Made by a program: the position numbers and the translations under genes. From Adineta vaga (taxonomy: Eukaryota > Rotifera), in contig CP075492.1 in assembly GCA_021613535.1 (NCBI GenBank), positions 8,928,001 through 8,992,000 on the forward strand: a stretch of DNA of 64,000 nucleotides, read 5' to 3'. The notes beneath the pieces were generated by a model. It was not told the origin of the DNA, did not search any database, and was given only the letters and a program-made list of their open reading frames with translations. Positions 13,687 to 26,936 of this stretch are shown here, piece after piece; within the stretch, counting starts at the first letter, position 1; every line of letters begins with the position of its first letter.

Positions 13687-15190
13687 ATTTTAATTAAAAT
13701 ATATCAAAATAAACATTCATATGTTCCTTTTCTTGTGAATTCATAAAATAAATGTCCACATCCAGTGAAACTATTGACATAGAAGAATTATTATTTTGTA
13801 TTTTGAAAGAAAAAGAATCCATTCATTATTGAATTAAATCTTTTTGCCATCATACGAAACTGTCTTTGATAACCTGATGTCAATGTCTAAAGTAAAGAGG
13901 ATTATAGATTCTGCTTTTGACATAATTTTTTGTGAAATGTTGAAAGATTACAGTCATTTAAAATGAAATTCTGTTTCTACAATAATTTCATTTTCACAAA
14001 TATCGTATAATCATGATGTATTGAGGATTCTATTCTAACAAATGCTTGACGGACGAAGAAAATTGACATCATTCTTTATTAACACATACATGAAATCACA
14101 GTAAGGCGATAGATGAACACATATTGCTTCATAAGTCACGTAAAGATTTCCTGAGTAGAACAGTAGGATGATGAGAGTACATCTTCTACTCTATAACTAG
14201 TATATCATCCTTAATCATGATAAGTCAAAGCATGTTTAAGTCTATTACTGATATGCTTTTGACAATCGAAGATATGTAAGTATTATTAACAAGAATATCC
14301 TGTTATATAGAAATAAAATAGAAGTTTGTCATTTTTATTATTATGATTGAAGAATGTTTGATATGTTTATATTGGTATCAAGTGATAGAAAATCTCTATG
14401 ACACTTCTTGCAAATCTAATCTTTGATAAAATAGCATTAATTTCAAGGAATAAAAGTCTAAATTTCTCCACAGATACGAGAATGGCCAATCTATATCTAT
14501 TTGCACAGTATAGATTTTATGTATTCAATAGTAAAATCGTTCGTTCTATCGGAGTTACTTCATATAAAACTTGATCGAATAGTTGATCAAATTGTGAAAA
14601 AGTATCAAAACAGCGAACACTCCCCTTCTCTTGTTCTTATTCATATTAATTTTATTCGACAGGTACATAATTTTTTTGTAAACTCACCTGATGTAATATA
14701 TTCTGATAGTATACAATTACAATGTCGCCTATATACTTTATCGATCATTTTGATTATTCGTATTCGTTCGGTAGAACTTGAATAACAAGTAAAAGAAATA
14801 CGATATATAAATATGTATAGAACGTCAATTAAATTGAATTCTTATTTTAAGTTTATAGTGAGAACACACAGAACACAAAAAAAAGACATTATAGAATTAT
14901 GCACTAAGCGAAGAAGTTCAAGCTTTTGTTTTTTCTTGTTTAATAATAAAAACAAAAAAAGATATGATAATAAGATATTGAACGAAGCGAAAAAAAAACA
15001 AAACGAGAGAATAAAACAGAAATTTTTTTCCTTTCACATAAAGCAATCACAGGCATACAACAGCGATCATAAGTATTTAGCCTATCAAAATGAGATTTTG
15101 AGTATGATGAAAAAGGCAAGAAAGAGAAAGAGAGAGAGAGAGAGAAAATGAATAATATAAACAAATCATTCTTCCATTGTTGTTTTATAT
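13687..15190. other. intergenic, convergent genes
   Basis: About 1.5 kb between two converging genes. AT-rich, with an A-rich tract and a GA repeat near 15128-15146. The longer open frames (14501-14785 and 14813-15151) are Lys/Arg-rich or hydrophobic low-complexity translations without family resemblance, and were not called. Confidence 0.5.
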
Positions 15191-16128
15191 TTAGCCCATG
15201 CTACCAGGGATTTGTGTTTGTGTTGAAGGTGGTGGATACATACCAGGAGCACTTATATTTGAAAAATTATTTTGTTGTGGTTGTTGTTGTGCTGTACGAC
15301 TTTTAAAGAATCTTGTTTCTTTATAAACAAACCAAATACAAGCAGCCCAAAGAAAGAAATTTAAAAATCCAAATATAACTGAAACGATAACATTCGCATA
15401 AGTACCAGCTAGAGTAAGCCAAAAAATAATAAATAGATTATATAAACTAATAAAAAGTAACTTACTTTCTTTTTCTGAACAAGTTCCTCCACTACAATAT
15501 GGAAGTAGTTTCAGTATATTGTCGTAAGAGGTTTGAGCACGAATATTTGTGACACCTTGAGCCCATGCTGAACTACCCGCAATCCAGAATATTGTCCAAA
15601 TTACTGTAATAATTAAATCGATTATTGGAAATCGTTCATCATTTCGATATTGACGATCCATAAGAACATACATCGCTGTAAATGCAAGCGATAATAACAT
15701 TGATGTAACACCAGTAAAAACGAAAAATTCAGCAGATGGTTTAATATCATTTGTAGTTGATAAGGTTGTAGAAGAATTTCCTACAGAAATTGATAGGTCT
15801 TTTAAGTTATATGGATAGGACCATTCAGCTCGTCCATCATTCTGTCCGGTAGCTCCAATTGTCAACGAAGAACTGCCGTTACATGCTGTAGCAAAAGCAA
15901 ATATAGCAAAAATAAATTGAAGTAGACGAATAAAACCGCGCGGCTCTGAAATAAAAACATAATAATAAAAGATTTTACTGATTTATTAACAGTTCTCAAT
16001 TGATATGAGAATAACACTTAAGATCGATTACAAGAAGATCTTTAAAGTGACAAAATTTAGAATAAATCAGCTAAGAACTTCTGAAGTTTTCTTCATTTAC
16101 CTTTGAATATTCCGAAATAAGCTGTCAT
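15191..16128 (-). CDS. synaptophysin/synaptoporin-family vesicle protein
   Basis: Four-transmembrane MARVEL-domain protein of synaptic or small transport vesicles. Exon 1 is 16101-16128 (MTAYFGIFK); the rest is 15191-15945, within which a 57 bp intron, 15409-15465 (GTAAGT...CTCTAG), is very probably removed, giving about 241 residues. Family features in order: EPRGFIRLLQFIFAIFAFAT in TM1; a luminal loop with SYPYNL; SAEFFVFTGV at the start of TM2; a third helix ending in SSAWAQG; and VSVIFGFLNFFLWAACIWFV followed by YKETRFF for TM4. Without the intron the protein reads EKETGTYANVIVS, which aligns better with the family than the retained version. The tail is Gln/Pro-rich, as in synaptophysins. 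Confidence 0.9.
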
Positions 16129-17136
16129 TGTATTTACTGAAATTTTTGATTGTAAAGAATCCATTCAGAAAATGACGTGAAATAGTTGGTAATCTAGACA
16201 AAAAAAAAAGAATAGGTTTCTATACGTCATCCACAAATAAAAGTAAGTCATGGATTATTCTCGTAGCTTTTCCTTGTTCTCGTTTTCTTTAGTTCTTATA
16301 CAAATGTTCTATCACTCACGCCATATATTATCATAGTAGCATATATATATATCTATCAGAGGGACGTGTAAGTATTTCTCTTCTGATATATACCTTCATC
16401 TTGATTGTATGTTGACGACGGTAATATTCTCTTCGATGTATGAATGAATGAAAAAGGCACTGACTATTCTCTTTTTTTCTTTCTCTCTTTTTCTCTTTTT
16501 TCATTCGAATTATGACTCAGCAATGCAGGTGCGCATAGCAAGAAAAATTTTCTCTTCATCAAATATTTGCTGATGGCATAGGCAAAAAGAAAGCATCAAG
16601 AACACAAAAAAAATCTAACAGCAACTGACAGGAAATAAAACGGCTACTACCGTATTCTTTTGGATAAAATTCTTTTTTTCTCCTCTCATTTAGAGTAAGA
16701 GTAAAGAAAAGAAAAAAAAGTAGCTTACACGATGAATGAAGTAGATGTTAAAAAAAACGGAGAGAGAAAGAAAAGAACGCGTTTCATCGCAAATGTTTAA
16801 TAATATCAAAGTAAATTATTCTACATGTAATTAAATTTTATAGTCATAATTTCCAAAAGAAAAAGAGCAGAGCAAGAAAATCTGTTTGTGTCAATCGATC
16901 GACATGAAAACATGATTGGTTCATTTAACACCTTGAATGAATGAATGAATGAATGACTGTTGTTGTTTGATCTGAAATTTTGTCAAGATATAGCCTCCCT
17001 ATTGATCTGTTCTTATTTGATAATACACCAACCAATTGTTAATAGAATAAAGCTTATTTATCTATCTATCTATCGTTGGCATTGTCTTGTCTGTCTGTCT
17101 GATATCGAAATACGTCTCGTCTAGTTTCATTTGAGA
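16129..17136. other. divergent promoter region, synaptophysin/receptor kinase
   Basis: About 1 kb between divergent genes. Contains (TGAA)n at about 16934-16956, (TCTA)n near 17059-17073 and T/C-rich tracts near 16470-16500. A signal-peptide exon for the receptor kinase might lie here, but I could not define one. Confidence 0.4.
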
Positions 17137-19460
17137 ATGAAGTGTCATTGTAAATATTGTTCACCACAATTCTTTTGTCAAACGAGTAGTGAAGATGATT
17201 TTTGTTACTACCGACATTCTACTCGTGTCAATGGTACTAATGATTTCGGATGTGTTCAAGCTGATGTCGCTCGATTTTTAGTGAGTTGATGTTCATTGAT
17301 TGTGATCAAAAGAAAAGACATTTTTCAAATTTAGTGCAATACAACTGATGCAAATTATCGAACAGAATGTTGTTCCTCGTTCTTTTGTAATATTAATTAT
17401 CGATTAGTCAATGGATCAATTACATGTAAGTCTTGATATTGAATATAATGACTATCAAAATTGTCATTTTATAATGAACAATATATTTCGGAAATAAATG
17501 AATAATGATGCCAATGAAGATGTCATGTAGTTCCTGAAAGAATAAAAAAAACCTTCATGTAATGAATCTAAGGATGCTAAAGATACTCGAGGGTACTTTT
17601 TTGAATCTTTAAATAAAGAATAGTAACTTCTACAGTGATTATCATGAAAAGACGTGATATCGTTTTTAATCTATACAATTAAATTTCTTTTTTTTCTCTT
17701 ATTCAAATTAGCACCAACATCGACAATTAAATCAATAATAGTAGAACATAATTATACTAGTCTTCTAAATACTATCATTATGATAGGCACACTTGTTACT
17801 ATTGTATTATTGATTTTGATTATCTCTTATGCATACAAACGAAAGTACGATGACGATGCTTGTCAAAGAGAAACAAACGAATTTAGTATTTTTCTTTTAT
17901 TATTGTTAGATTTCACTCTCTTCAGAATTCGTCCGTAAAATCAAATACAGTCATTGACGATGGAAATAGTTCAACATCTCATATCAAACCAAAAAAATCT
18001 TCACTTTTATCGCCAATTGATCATCATTCTGATACAATATCGTGGAATTCTGAATTATCTGATCATCATGATCGAATTGTTGTACTTGTAAATTATTTCA
18101 TATAAAGTCATTTCCTCAATTGAATTTTCTTTCTTTATCTAGGAAACACGTCGTGTGAATAAAGAAATAACCTTTCTTAAACACTTAGGTCAAGGTCGTC
18201 ATGCACGTGTTCGTCTTGGTCTTATTGGACAACAATATCGTGCGATAAAAATGTTCGAAACTCGATTCCAAAATGAATTCGAACGAGAACGTGCAATTTT
18301 TCAAACGGATCTTATTCAACATCCAAATATTCTAGGTATTTTTTTTCTAATAAGAAATCTTGCTCTATTCAAAGCATCAACTCTGTGATTACTTTTCTTT
18401 TTCAGCTTTCTTCGGTGCGGATTTCTTTGCTAAAAATACTGAAACTTGTCATATGTTAATCTTTGAATATCATTCAAATGGTACACTTCATGATGTTCTA
18501 AGTGAAAATAGAAATGGATCCATGATCACTATTGAACAATTATTACAGTATTCTATATCATTATGTGATGGTCTTGCTCATCTTCATTCGATCAAATACG
18601 GAACAAATGGTAATAATAAGACGATTGACATAAGCTTTTCATTCAGATGCATGGTTTATCTGTAGTCATATAGTACTGATCAAGAGATGAAGTATATACG
18701 AGTTTTAAGGAGATTATTGACTATTACATGTATTATCTACCAAAGCTGTCAGATTCGATCAATCATTTTTCTTCATGCATTATCTTTCTTTAGATGTTTG
18801 TAAACCACAGATGGCTCATTGTGATATTAAAAGTTCGAATATTCTGATGAAATTAGATGGTGATTGTTGCTTATCAGATTTTAGTCTTGCAGTTCGTTGT
18901 CATCCGTATGTATTATCATTTTTCTTTTGTAGTCAGTACAGAGAAACAAAATACAGGATGTGTTCTTTTTTATAGGCATACAAATGAGATTCAAGGTGGT
19001 GGTATTGAACGTCTCTATCATCGTGTTGGTACAAAGCTTTATATGCCACCTGAATTACTTGATAAAAACGTTATTTTCAATTTTGATCGTATTAGTGCAT
19101 ATCAACAAGGTGATATGTATTCTTTGGCACTTGTTTTTTGGGAAATCGGAAATTGTTGTTGTTCAATTACTCATATTAAACCTTATGAAAATCAATTACC
19201 ATGTAATTTTAATGTTGATCATGTTGTTCAACTTGTTTGTGTCGAACAAAAACGTCCAATAAGTTGTATTAGTCCATCCGATTCAGTAAGCATGTTTATC
19301 TATAATACAATGCAATCTATTGTTTTCTTTTGATTAGATTTTGATATCGTTTTTTAACTTATTGAATTTCTATTGGTGTCAAGATCCATGTGCACGACAA
19401 TCTGCTGCTAATTTACAAAATCACCTTCGACAATTACGTCAAATGAATATGATTCTCTAA
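17137..19460 (+). CDS. TGF-beta-type (type II-like) receptor Ser/Thr kinase, degenerate catalytic motifs
   Basis: Exons: 17137-17280, 17335-17425, 17712-17844, 17910-18087, 18143-18335, 18406-18609, 18794-18905, 18976-19285, 19338-19460; phases close to 495 residues. The extracellular part is a Cys-rich three-finger domain (MKCHCKYCSP, then CNTTDANYRTECCSSFFCN). A transmembrane helix lies in exon 3. The kinase begins near residue 185: Gly loop GQGRHARV, Lys in RAIKMF, then HCDIKSSNIL, LSDFSLA, GTKLYMPPE, and a C-terminal CQDPCARQSA block typical of this family. No GS box is visible, so type II is more likely. The HRD Arg is Cys and the DFG Gly is Ser; the catalytic Asp and Lys remain. No signal peptide follows the chosen ATG, so a 5' exon may be missing. 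Confidence 0.88.
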
Positions 19461-19886
19461 TTTAATCAATATTCTTATTTCTTGTGCTCGTCTCGATCAT
19501 TAGTCAGATATGATATGTTTATCTGTTTTTTGTATTTTTTGATTGTTACAATAAAATAAAATTCACCTTCCGTAAACTTCATAACTATTCTTCTCGTCTA
19601 ATTCGACTTATTGCCTTTCATACAGCTCATTGTTTCGAAAATAAGTGTCTTCATGTATTGGCGAAGAAGAAAAAGAAATCTTTTTCTTTCTCTTTCCTTC
19701 GCACTAGTTTGGAAGTAAACGGGCAAGTAAATGAAGAAAGAATGAATTGGTTAAAAATACTTAATGCCTTTCTTCATAGATGACTCAGCTATCAGGTCGC
19801 TGAGTGTCCTTGCCTACAACAACGTCGGATAATTTTGTTTTTCTCGTCATTTTTGCAAGGATTATTGGAAACGTTTTATTTCATAG
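19461..19886. other. short gap between receptor kinase and nuclear receptor
   Basis: Contains an AATAAA-type polyadenylation signal near 19549-19560 for the kinase gene and the presumed promoter of the next gene. No coding sequence seen. Confidence 0.5.
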
Positions 19887-21536
19887 ATGGATATGTTTCT
19901 TAATGATCAACTAAATCAAGAATATTTTACATCGAATTCTTTGATGATTGTTGATGGTTCAATCGACGAATCTTTAGTAAATTCAAATTTAAGTTTATCA
20001 ACTATGATCGATCAAGTAAGAGAAAAACAAATGATTTTGTAGTTTCTTAATTTCACTTTTCTTTTCAGTATGGTATTTCGAGTATAGATGATAAGGAAAA
20101 GAAAACCAAACAAGATTTATTTTGTGCTGTATGTAATGCAAAAGCATTTGGATATAATTTTGATCAAATATCCTGTGAAAGTTGTAAAGGTGAAACAAAT
20201 TAGATCATGAGAAAACAAAATCTCTTTCTAAATTTAATTTCATAGCTTTTTTTCGACGAAACGCTTTGAAAGATATAGTAAGTCAACTTGTTCAGTATTT
20301 TAATGGTTTTTTTTCGCTTTTCTTTTCGTGTAATTAGAAAGAATTACAATGTCGATTTTCGAGCAGTTGTAATGTTACTGTTGAAACTCGTCGACATTGT
20401 TCTTATTGTCGGATTAAGAAATGTTTTGCAGTAGGTAAGTAAAAAAGAACCACTTTTGACACATACATCATGAGTCATAGAATGCAAAAGTACGATCGAG
20501 CACAGGTGAAAGGTTACGCGAACCATACTTTATCATGTAATAAGTAGAATAAAACTAAGAATTGTTTTTTTATTTATTTATGTATAATTTAAATCTTCAC
20601 GATGGAAATCTTCATATTTAGGTATGAGAAAAGAATGGATACGAAGTGAAGAAGAAAAACAAAAACGACGTGGACAAATAAAACATACTCGACATCATAA
20701 ATTTGCTCAAGAATTGATTAAAGTTTGTTCAATATAAATGAAATCTTCATTCGAACATACTTTGTTTCATTTTTTTTAACCAGATCTCACCTTTATCTCA
20801 CTCTGTACCTTCATTTTATATTTCAATATTAACTGCACTCGAACGAGTTCGTCTTAATAATATCATACATTGTTATGATCAATTTAGTTGTGAACCAAGT
20901 GCATGTATTTTATCACGATTGCCCAGCAATATTCAAATACGTGTGAATGAATTTTTCGATCGTAAAAAACCAATTTTTGTAAATCTCATTACTCATCTTA
21001 AACAATTACCGGAATTTCAAACGATTCATGTCGATGATCAAGTGAAATTAGTTAAACAAAATCTTCGTCTTGTTAGTCCAATGAATTATGCACTTATAAG
21101 AGTATCAAATTCTCAAATAACTGTTCCAAATATTCAAACAATTGGTTGTATTAATAACATCAATATTCATCATATGTATCGTTCATTAGCAGATATATTT
21201 ATTGAAATTGCTGTACGTGATCCAATAATTTTAAAATTATTTCTTATCATTTCATTCTTCACAACCGATTCAGTTACAACAATATCAATCTTACAATTGG
21301 AACACTTCGAAGAATTGAGACATATCAAAAATATTCAATCATCATATGTGAATTTACTATGGTCATATATGCTTGAGAAATGTGGGGAAATAAATGCTAT
21401 ACTTCTATTTACAAAAATGATAACAAAATATTTACATATACAAACGATTGTGAATGAAATGGATTCAATTATTCGAGTGAATGATGATGTACAAAAGATC
21501 GATGGATTGATGCAAACTATTCTACAGTTGACATGA
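19887..21536 (+). CDS. nuclear receptor with ESCKA P-box (NR1J/DHR96/DAF-12-like)
   Basis: A second ligand-type transcription factor, 410 residues. Exons: 19887-20015, 20069-20189, 20246-20277, 20338-20434, 20622-20722, 20784-21536; phases close. The DNA-binding domain, near residues 57-125, starts CAVCNAKAFGYNFDQISCES, with P-box ESCKA and FFRRNAL, then CSYCRIKKCFAVGMRKEW. This P-box is the hallmark of the DHR96/DAF-12 group within NR1. The last exon carries an all-helical ligand-binding domain with a recognisable LPEFQTIHVDDQVKLVKQNL segment. Family members sense sterols, bile acids or xenobiotics; the ligand here is unknown. The ATG sits directly after a TTCATAG acceptor-like site, so a 5' UTR intron is likely. 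Confidence 0.9.
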
Positions 21537-23257
21537 ACACGAGAAGATTTTTTCACAAAGAAATAATCTCATTTATATCATTGTAATTTACTTGTTCTCC
21601 TCGTTCTATTCAGGTGATAAAAATATGTTGGCGTAGACTTAATTGAAAAATACATGTATCTATGATAATTCAGATTATGGAATGGAAAATAAGGGATTTC
21701 CAGGTATTTTTGCGTCGAAGTCGATGAATCGTAACGAAATTAATCTTCATATGAAAAAATCAAATTGAGTAAGATATAATGACAGATTTTCTACAAAGTA
21801 AGAATGAAAAAATCATAGCAACTAGCAGTGCAGTGAATAAATCCTATTAAAAGAAATTCTACTTTTAGTAATTATGATAATGTGATTGTCAGAATGTTTT
21901 GGTGTAAGATGATCAATTGCATTAGAAAAACATACATATCCGTCCATCAGTTTGTTGCTATGTTATGCAAAATAACGCAATGATCACTTTGTTATTCAAT
22001 CAAATAGAAAAAATTGTGCCATCAATTATGTTAAATGATATAAAATCTATTGACTGTCAATATATACAGTTCGGATCACTACTCTTTCAAGTCAATTATA
22101 CATAACAACAGTATATAGAAGTTATTTTGCGTAATAAATATTTCTGTTCTGTACTGAATGATTTATGGAGTGTTCTATTACTCTCGTGTGCAGTTATTTT
22201 CTTCCAACAAGGACATAAATGTCGAGATGGACTAATTGAAAAAAATTGAATATCATAGAAGTCACAACACACTTGCTGTGATGCTTGACATAGTGAGAAG
22301 GCGGTCCAGACAGCAACAGCTAAGATGACAATCAATCATCATGTGAGAAGATCTATATGTATATGAAGTGAGACCACTCAAGATACGAATCACATCAAAC
22401 ATAATATTTGCTAAATAGGTGTCAACGACAAGGTCTATACCATCGAAAATATACATAAAAATGATAATTAAATACATATGTCCTTAGGCAATTTTCTTCG
22501 TGTTTTTTCAATTCTTTCAGCTGATAACTTCAGAGAATGTACTATCATAGTTATCGTTTCGATTAGATTTTGAAAATAGAATCGGTATCAAAACAGACAT
22601 GCATGGAGAAAAAGAGAGAGAGAAAGGGAGACGAAGGAATCATCCAGTTGACCAGAGAAGAGAACAAAAGAGAAGAGAGAAAGCTAAGAAAACGGACAAA
22701 AGTATTGTCTTAATAACAAAAAAGAAAGAAAGAGAGGAAGAGAAAGTGTAAGACAGAACATATCCACACGTCTTGATATTCGCCACTTGACTCATTTATT
22801 TTCTGCCAGTATTTGTGTACTTTTGAATTATTACAATCAATTTGATCATGCACGTCTAACTTTTATTAGCTCTTTACTGTAAAAGCAGACATCTATATCA
22901 AACATAAATACAGTAAGTTTTCTTTTCGTTCATTCATACTGATCACATATGAGACAAGTTTTTTAAATACAGTACGAATAGATTACCATCAAAGATAATT
23001 CATTTCTAGTAAGTGTATTGCCTTCTGGATATACTATTGATGTTCATAGTCAATATCATCCATATGTTCATCCAGTGATCGACAGATTCCTGCTGTGTTC
23101 TATGTGCCGCCCAATATAAACTTATGCAACATTTTCATTAATCGAGATTAATTATAATTCTTTTTTCTCTCTCATCTTTATTTATTATGGACACATGTCT
23201 TGTATATATTCGATCATCTTAAAGGAAGTCTAGATAAATTTTAATACTGAGTAGCAC
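21537..23257. other. intergenic
   Basis: About 1.7 kb with no recognised gene. Purine-rich GA tracts occur around 22610-22750. Short open frames near 22096-22477 minus have no family resemblance. Confidence 0.5.
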
Positions 23258-23330
23258 GGGGATGTAGCTCACTTGGTAGAGCGCTCGCTTTGCATGCGAG
23301 AGGCACCGGGATCGATGCCCGGCATCTCCA
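23258..23330 (+). tRNA. tRNA-Ala (anticodon UGC)
   Basis: 73 nt cloverleaf. The 7 bp acceptor stem pairs GGGGATG with CATCTCC and includes the G3:U70 wobble, the alanine identity element. The D arm is TAGCTCACTTGGTAGAGC. The anticodon stem CTCGC/GCGAG encloses loop TTTGCAT, so the anticodon is TGC. The T arm is CCGGG-ATCGATG-CCCGG. Internal A and B boxes are intact and a run of seven T at about 23342 serves as Pol III terminator. No intron. Discriminator base A. Confidence 0.97.
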
Positions 23331-24456
23331 ATCAACTTTAGTTTTTTTCTTTTCCTTACTAATATATTTAATCTGTCCTATTTCGACATGCTCCAAGTAT
23401 ACAAGACTTAGTCTTTTCTTTCGTTTCTTTTTTTTTTAAATAAAGACAATTTGATCTTTCATTGAACATTGACGTGAACGTATGGAATCAAATCGAACAA
23501 AAGAAGAAGAAGAAAAAAAATATCAATTGAGTCACCTTGAATGACAACTCTTCTTGTTCATATAAAGATCAATTTTCATTTATGTACATTTGTACATAAG
23601 GATTTTTTGATGAAGAAGTTCATATTCATGTTCACAAAGTTTTTTTTCTCCTTGTGCTCTTGTCTTAAGCTGTTTTGATTTCTAACTCTCGCCCTCCGGC
23701 ATTCCTCAAGCCAATTAACACTATTGTCATTTATCTGATTTATTTTTGTCGACGAACATTACTTGTCATCGAAACGGGTTATTAGCGGGTTGAACTGTCG
23801 TCTGTCTCGAGTTAATAATTAAGTACGAAAGTTTTTTTTTCACTTTTCATAAGTTAATTGACTTGGACAGTGAAATGATAGATGCGTTGTATGAAGTAAA
23901 TTAGTTACCGTATGCTGAATGTCGTTGTTTAATGATCACCTTCGTCTTTCAATAGAAATTTATCTTATCTCAAGGGAGACAGAAAGGAAGAGAGAGGAAA
24001 AAGACAATGCACATTATTTAAATCTATAAAGATGAAGAATAGTTGTTACGTTAGAGTTTTTTTCAATGACCAGCAACAACAACAAAAACACTTCTATCAG
24101 ATTAGGTTTGTATCATGATGTGATCGATGATCATTAGCATGTTACCACCTTGACCAAAGATATTCTTATGTAAATATATAGACGCAGTATGTGCAAGCAG
24201 AGGATGTTTGATTATGATAAACATATTACAAGTAAGTGAATTGAATGTATTATTTTGAAAATAGTTCATTCATCGTTGTTTGCCATATTGATCAGTATAT
24301 CGATGATAGAGTTCAAATCTGTCATATAATATAAACATTCGATACATCATTTCGAATTTATTATCTCTTTTTCTTTCTGTGTTTTTCTTCATTAATCATC
24401 AAATCATTGTTTATTATGTCTATTCCATTGCTTTCTTTTTCGCTTTTAGGTTAATC
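23331..24456. other. intergenic, upstream of lectin receptor 1
   Basis: About 1.1 kb. The Pol III terminator follows the tRNA. A small GC-richer patch lies near 23685-23710. A frame open from 24379 runs into the lectin gene and ends in TTTTAG just before its ATG, suggesting a 5' UTR intron. No other gene seen. Confidence 0.45.
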
Positions 24457-26802
24457 ATGTTATCAACTATTCTGATTGTTTTCTGTTTACTTTGTTGTTT
24501 TTGTTTTCAAATGAATATGTCGAATATGCCAGAACATAAAAGAGAATTCGGTTTACGTATGTGTTTTATTATATATATATATCAACAAAAGATTGATTTC
24601 ATTTTTCCAGGATTTAAACAAGCAATTGCGGATGCAATAAAAAAAGTTGACGATCTTGCAACTAGTAAATATAGAACTTCTCTTGAATACGAATGATTTT
24701 GTTCTATTTTTTTTGTAGGTTGTCCACCAAGTAGTTTCTTCTATAATGGTTCTTGTTTTTTCTATTTACCACCGAAACAATTGGATAATTTGAAAGGAAT
24801 TGGATTTAGTGATGTAACCGTTGATGAAGGTATAGAATCGATATTCATTGACGAAAATGCACTTTCGTAGATTTTCGGTGATCATACTATTGTTCTAGCC
24901 TATTTGAATGTACATCTAAGATAGAGCATACTCCCAAAATGATTAGTACATCGTTTGTTTCACAGATGAAAGAATTCAAAGGATTTTTATTACCATACTA
25001 TTTAGAATATGGGAGTAAATAAATGATGTGATATTGATACATTTGCCAACAGGTACACATATACAAATAAAAAAAGAGCAGTGTGTTAGACGATGCGTTT
25101 ATACAGTTTTTGTAAAAATATTCGAAACTTAAGAAAGAAATTGATTTTTTTGCTTTAGCTTCTGATCGTTGTCATTTCTTTCGTGCGAAACTTTGGGATA
25201 TAGAAACAGTCACTGAATTTGATTATGTTCTTGGTCGTATCTATGATGAAACTCAATCATTTGATAGTCCTCGTATTGCTGTTAATTTTACTCATGGCAA
25301 ACATGGTAAATTTAATTTCTCGACAAATTTTTAGTTCATATTTCTCTTTGTTTTAGTATTAAAACTACATAAGAGAATGAATGGTGAACAACAATTTTTA
25401 TCAGTTGGAAATATTAATGATTATTCATTGATCTATAAATCTTTGCCCGATGTACCAGCAGCAAATACATGTCTAATTATTGATATTAGTAAAGCAACAC
25501 GACGTGTTTCATTAGAAGAAAAATTTCGTTTAGAACGTCGAAGTAATCATTATATTTGTAAAATGAGTAAGAGCGTATATTAACAAATTAGAAATCTTTC
25601 ATTTATTATTAATCTACTGTAGAAATTAATAGTTGTTTTAACAATACACGTTGTGGACAGCATGGAACATGCAAAAATTTAGTAATCAAATATAAATGTA
25701 TATGCAATTTTATGTACACAGGAGATTATTGTGATGAATGTAAGTATGAATGAAATAGATACATCATTTCTTCAATTAATACAGATATTAAATGAATAGG
25801 TTTCATAAATTGATAGGAATTTGTATATTCTAATAGTATATTCTTTTATCTGTACAATGACAGTCATGTGCTGCCATCTGCATAGATTTTGCTGTGTAAA
25901 ATCATAATTGTAACAAGATCAGATTTAGTGAGAATATTTGAAACGATCTTTGCGTTTCTTCTTGTGAAATATGTTTGAATGGCTTCTAAATCAGAAGATA
26001 TATATAATACGTCTTTTTTTTCTACTGTGTTAAAAATGAGTCGTAACTTTTGAGTGCAAAAATACTTCACTCATTGTATTTGCAACAAAATGAACACTCT
26101 CCATTTCGAAAATATCAGATTATTTCTATCTCTGACTATTTCATAACTTCGAAAGTAAAAATGTTCTAATTGATATTTTTTGACATATAAAATAAATTCA
26201 TTGTCTATTGATTACTTTGATGTACCATGTGTCTTAAGCAGATAAACGATGTTACGGTCACTTTCATTTTATCATTCATTTATCTGTCTTATCGTTTCGA
26301 TCCTGAATTCATGCGAATAACCATGGTCAATCACTCGAGCATGTATATATATATACAGATCATGATTGAAAAACAAGGAAGTTGTCTGTTCAATTGAGAG
26401 GAATGAACGATTGATACATGAAAAAAAAGGTATAGACAAAATGAATATATTTTAATGTATATGACAAAAAGTAACGTCATTCATTATTCAAAAAAGGATA
26501 ATAATGGATTGTCTGTTTCGTGTTGTCTGAATGATCATTATGAACTTTTATCCGTTCAAACTTAGACATTTGACAAATTGAAAAAAGATGACTCCTTTAT
26601 TTCTAACGTTATTTCAACTATTGTTTGTTTCTTCTTTTTTATTTTTCTCTCTATATTTCTAGTGAGTAGTCATGGTATTCAATCGATCATTGGTTTAATA
26701 TTTATCTGTATAGCGATCTTAATTCTTCTCTTTCATTCGAGTTTTCGTGGTTTACATCGATTGAAAGATAAAAAACGAAGTTTAATTAACAAAAACAAGT
26801 AA
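24457..26802 (+). CDS. C-type-lectin-like/EGF/transmembrane receptor 1
   Basis: Predicted type-I membrane protein. Exons: 24457-24556 (signal peptide MLSTILIVFCLLCCFCF), 24611-24664, 24719-24829, 25159-25305, 25357-25566, 25623-25739, 26663-26802. The lectin-like domain starts CPPSSFFYNGSCFFYL and ends NHYICKM. It has the outer Cys pairs but lacks the penultimate Cys and any EPN/QPD or WND sugar-binding motif. Exon 6 is one EGF module (CFNNTRCGQHGTCKN ... GDYC). Exon 7 gives LSSHGIQSIIGLIF and the membrane helix, then a basic tail. The model ends at the TAA at 26800-26802, or splices at GTAAGT to a last exon, 26882-26936. Exon order and phases match the paralogue at 30693-32113. The 923 bp intron before exon 7 is unusually long. 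Confidence 0.75.
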
Positions 26803-26936
26803 GTAAAAACAAACGATTATACATCAAAGATTCGATTCATTTTTTGTCAATATTAATTGTCAATTAAAACTCATCTTATAGTTCAATGTTTTCTTTTCTT
26901 CTCCTATCAAAGACGAATTCGTATAGATATAAATGA

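Noticed and set aside
14813-15164. Lys/Arg-rich frame on plus and Phe/Ser-rich frame on minus
   Set aside because: Translations of A-rich and GA-repeat sequence; no family resemblance and no exon context.
26578-26802. Free-standing 74-residue membrane protein
   Set aside because: Its C-terminal half matches the transmembrane exon of the lectin-receptor paralogue, with the same acceptor phase, so it is the last exon of that gene.
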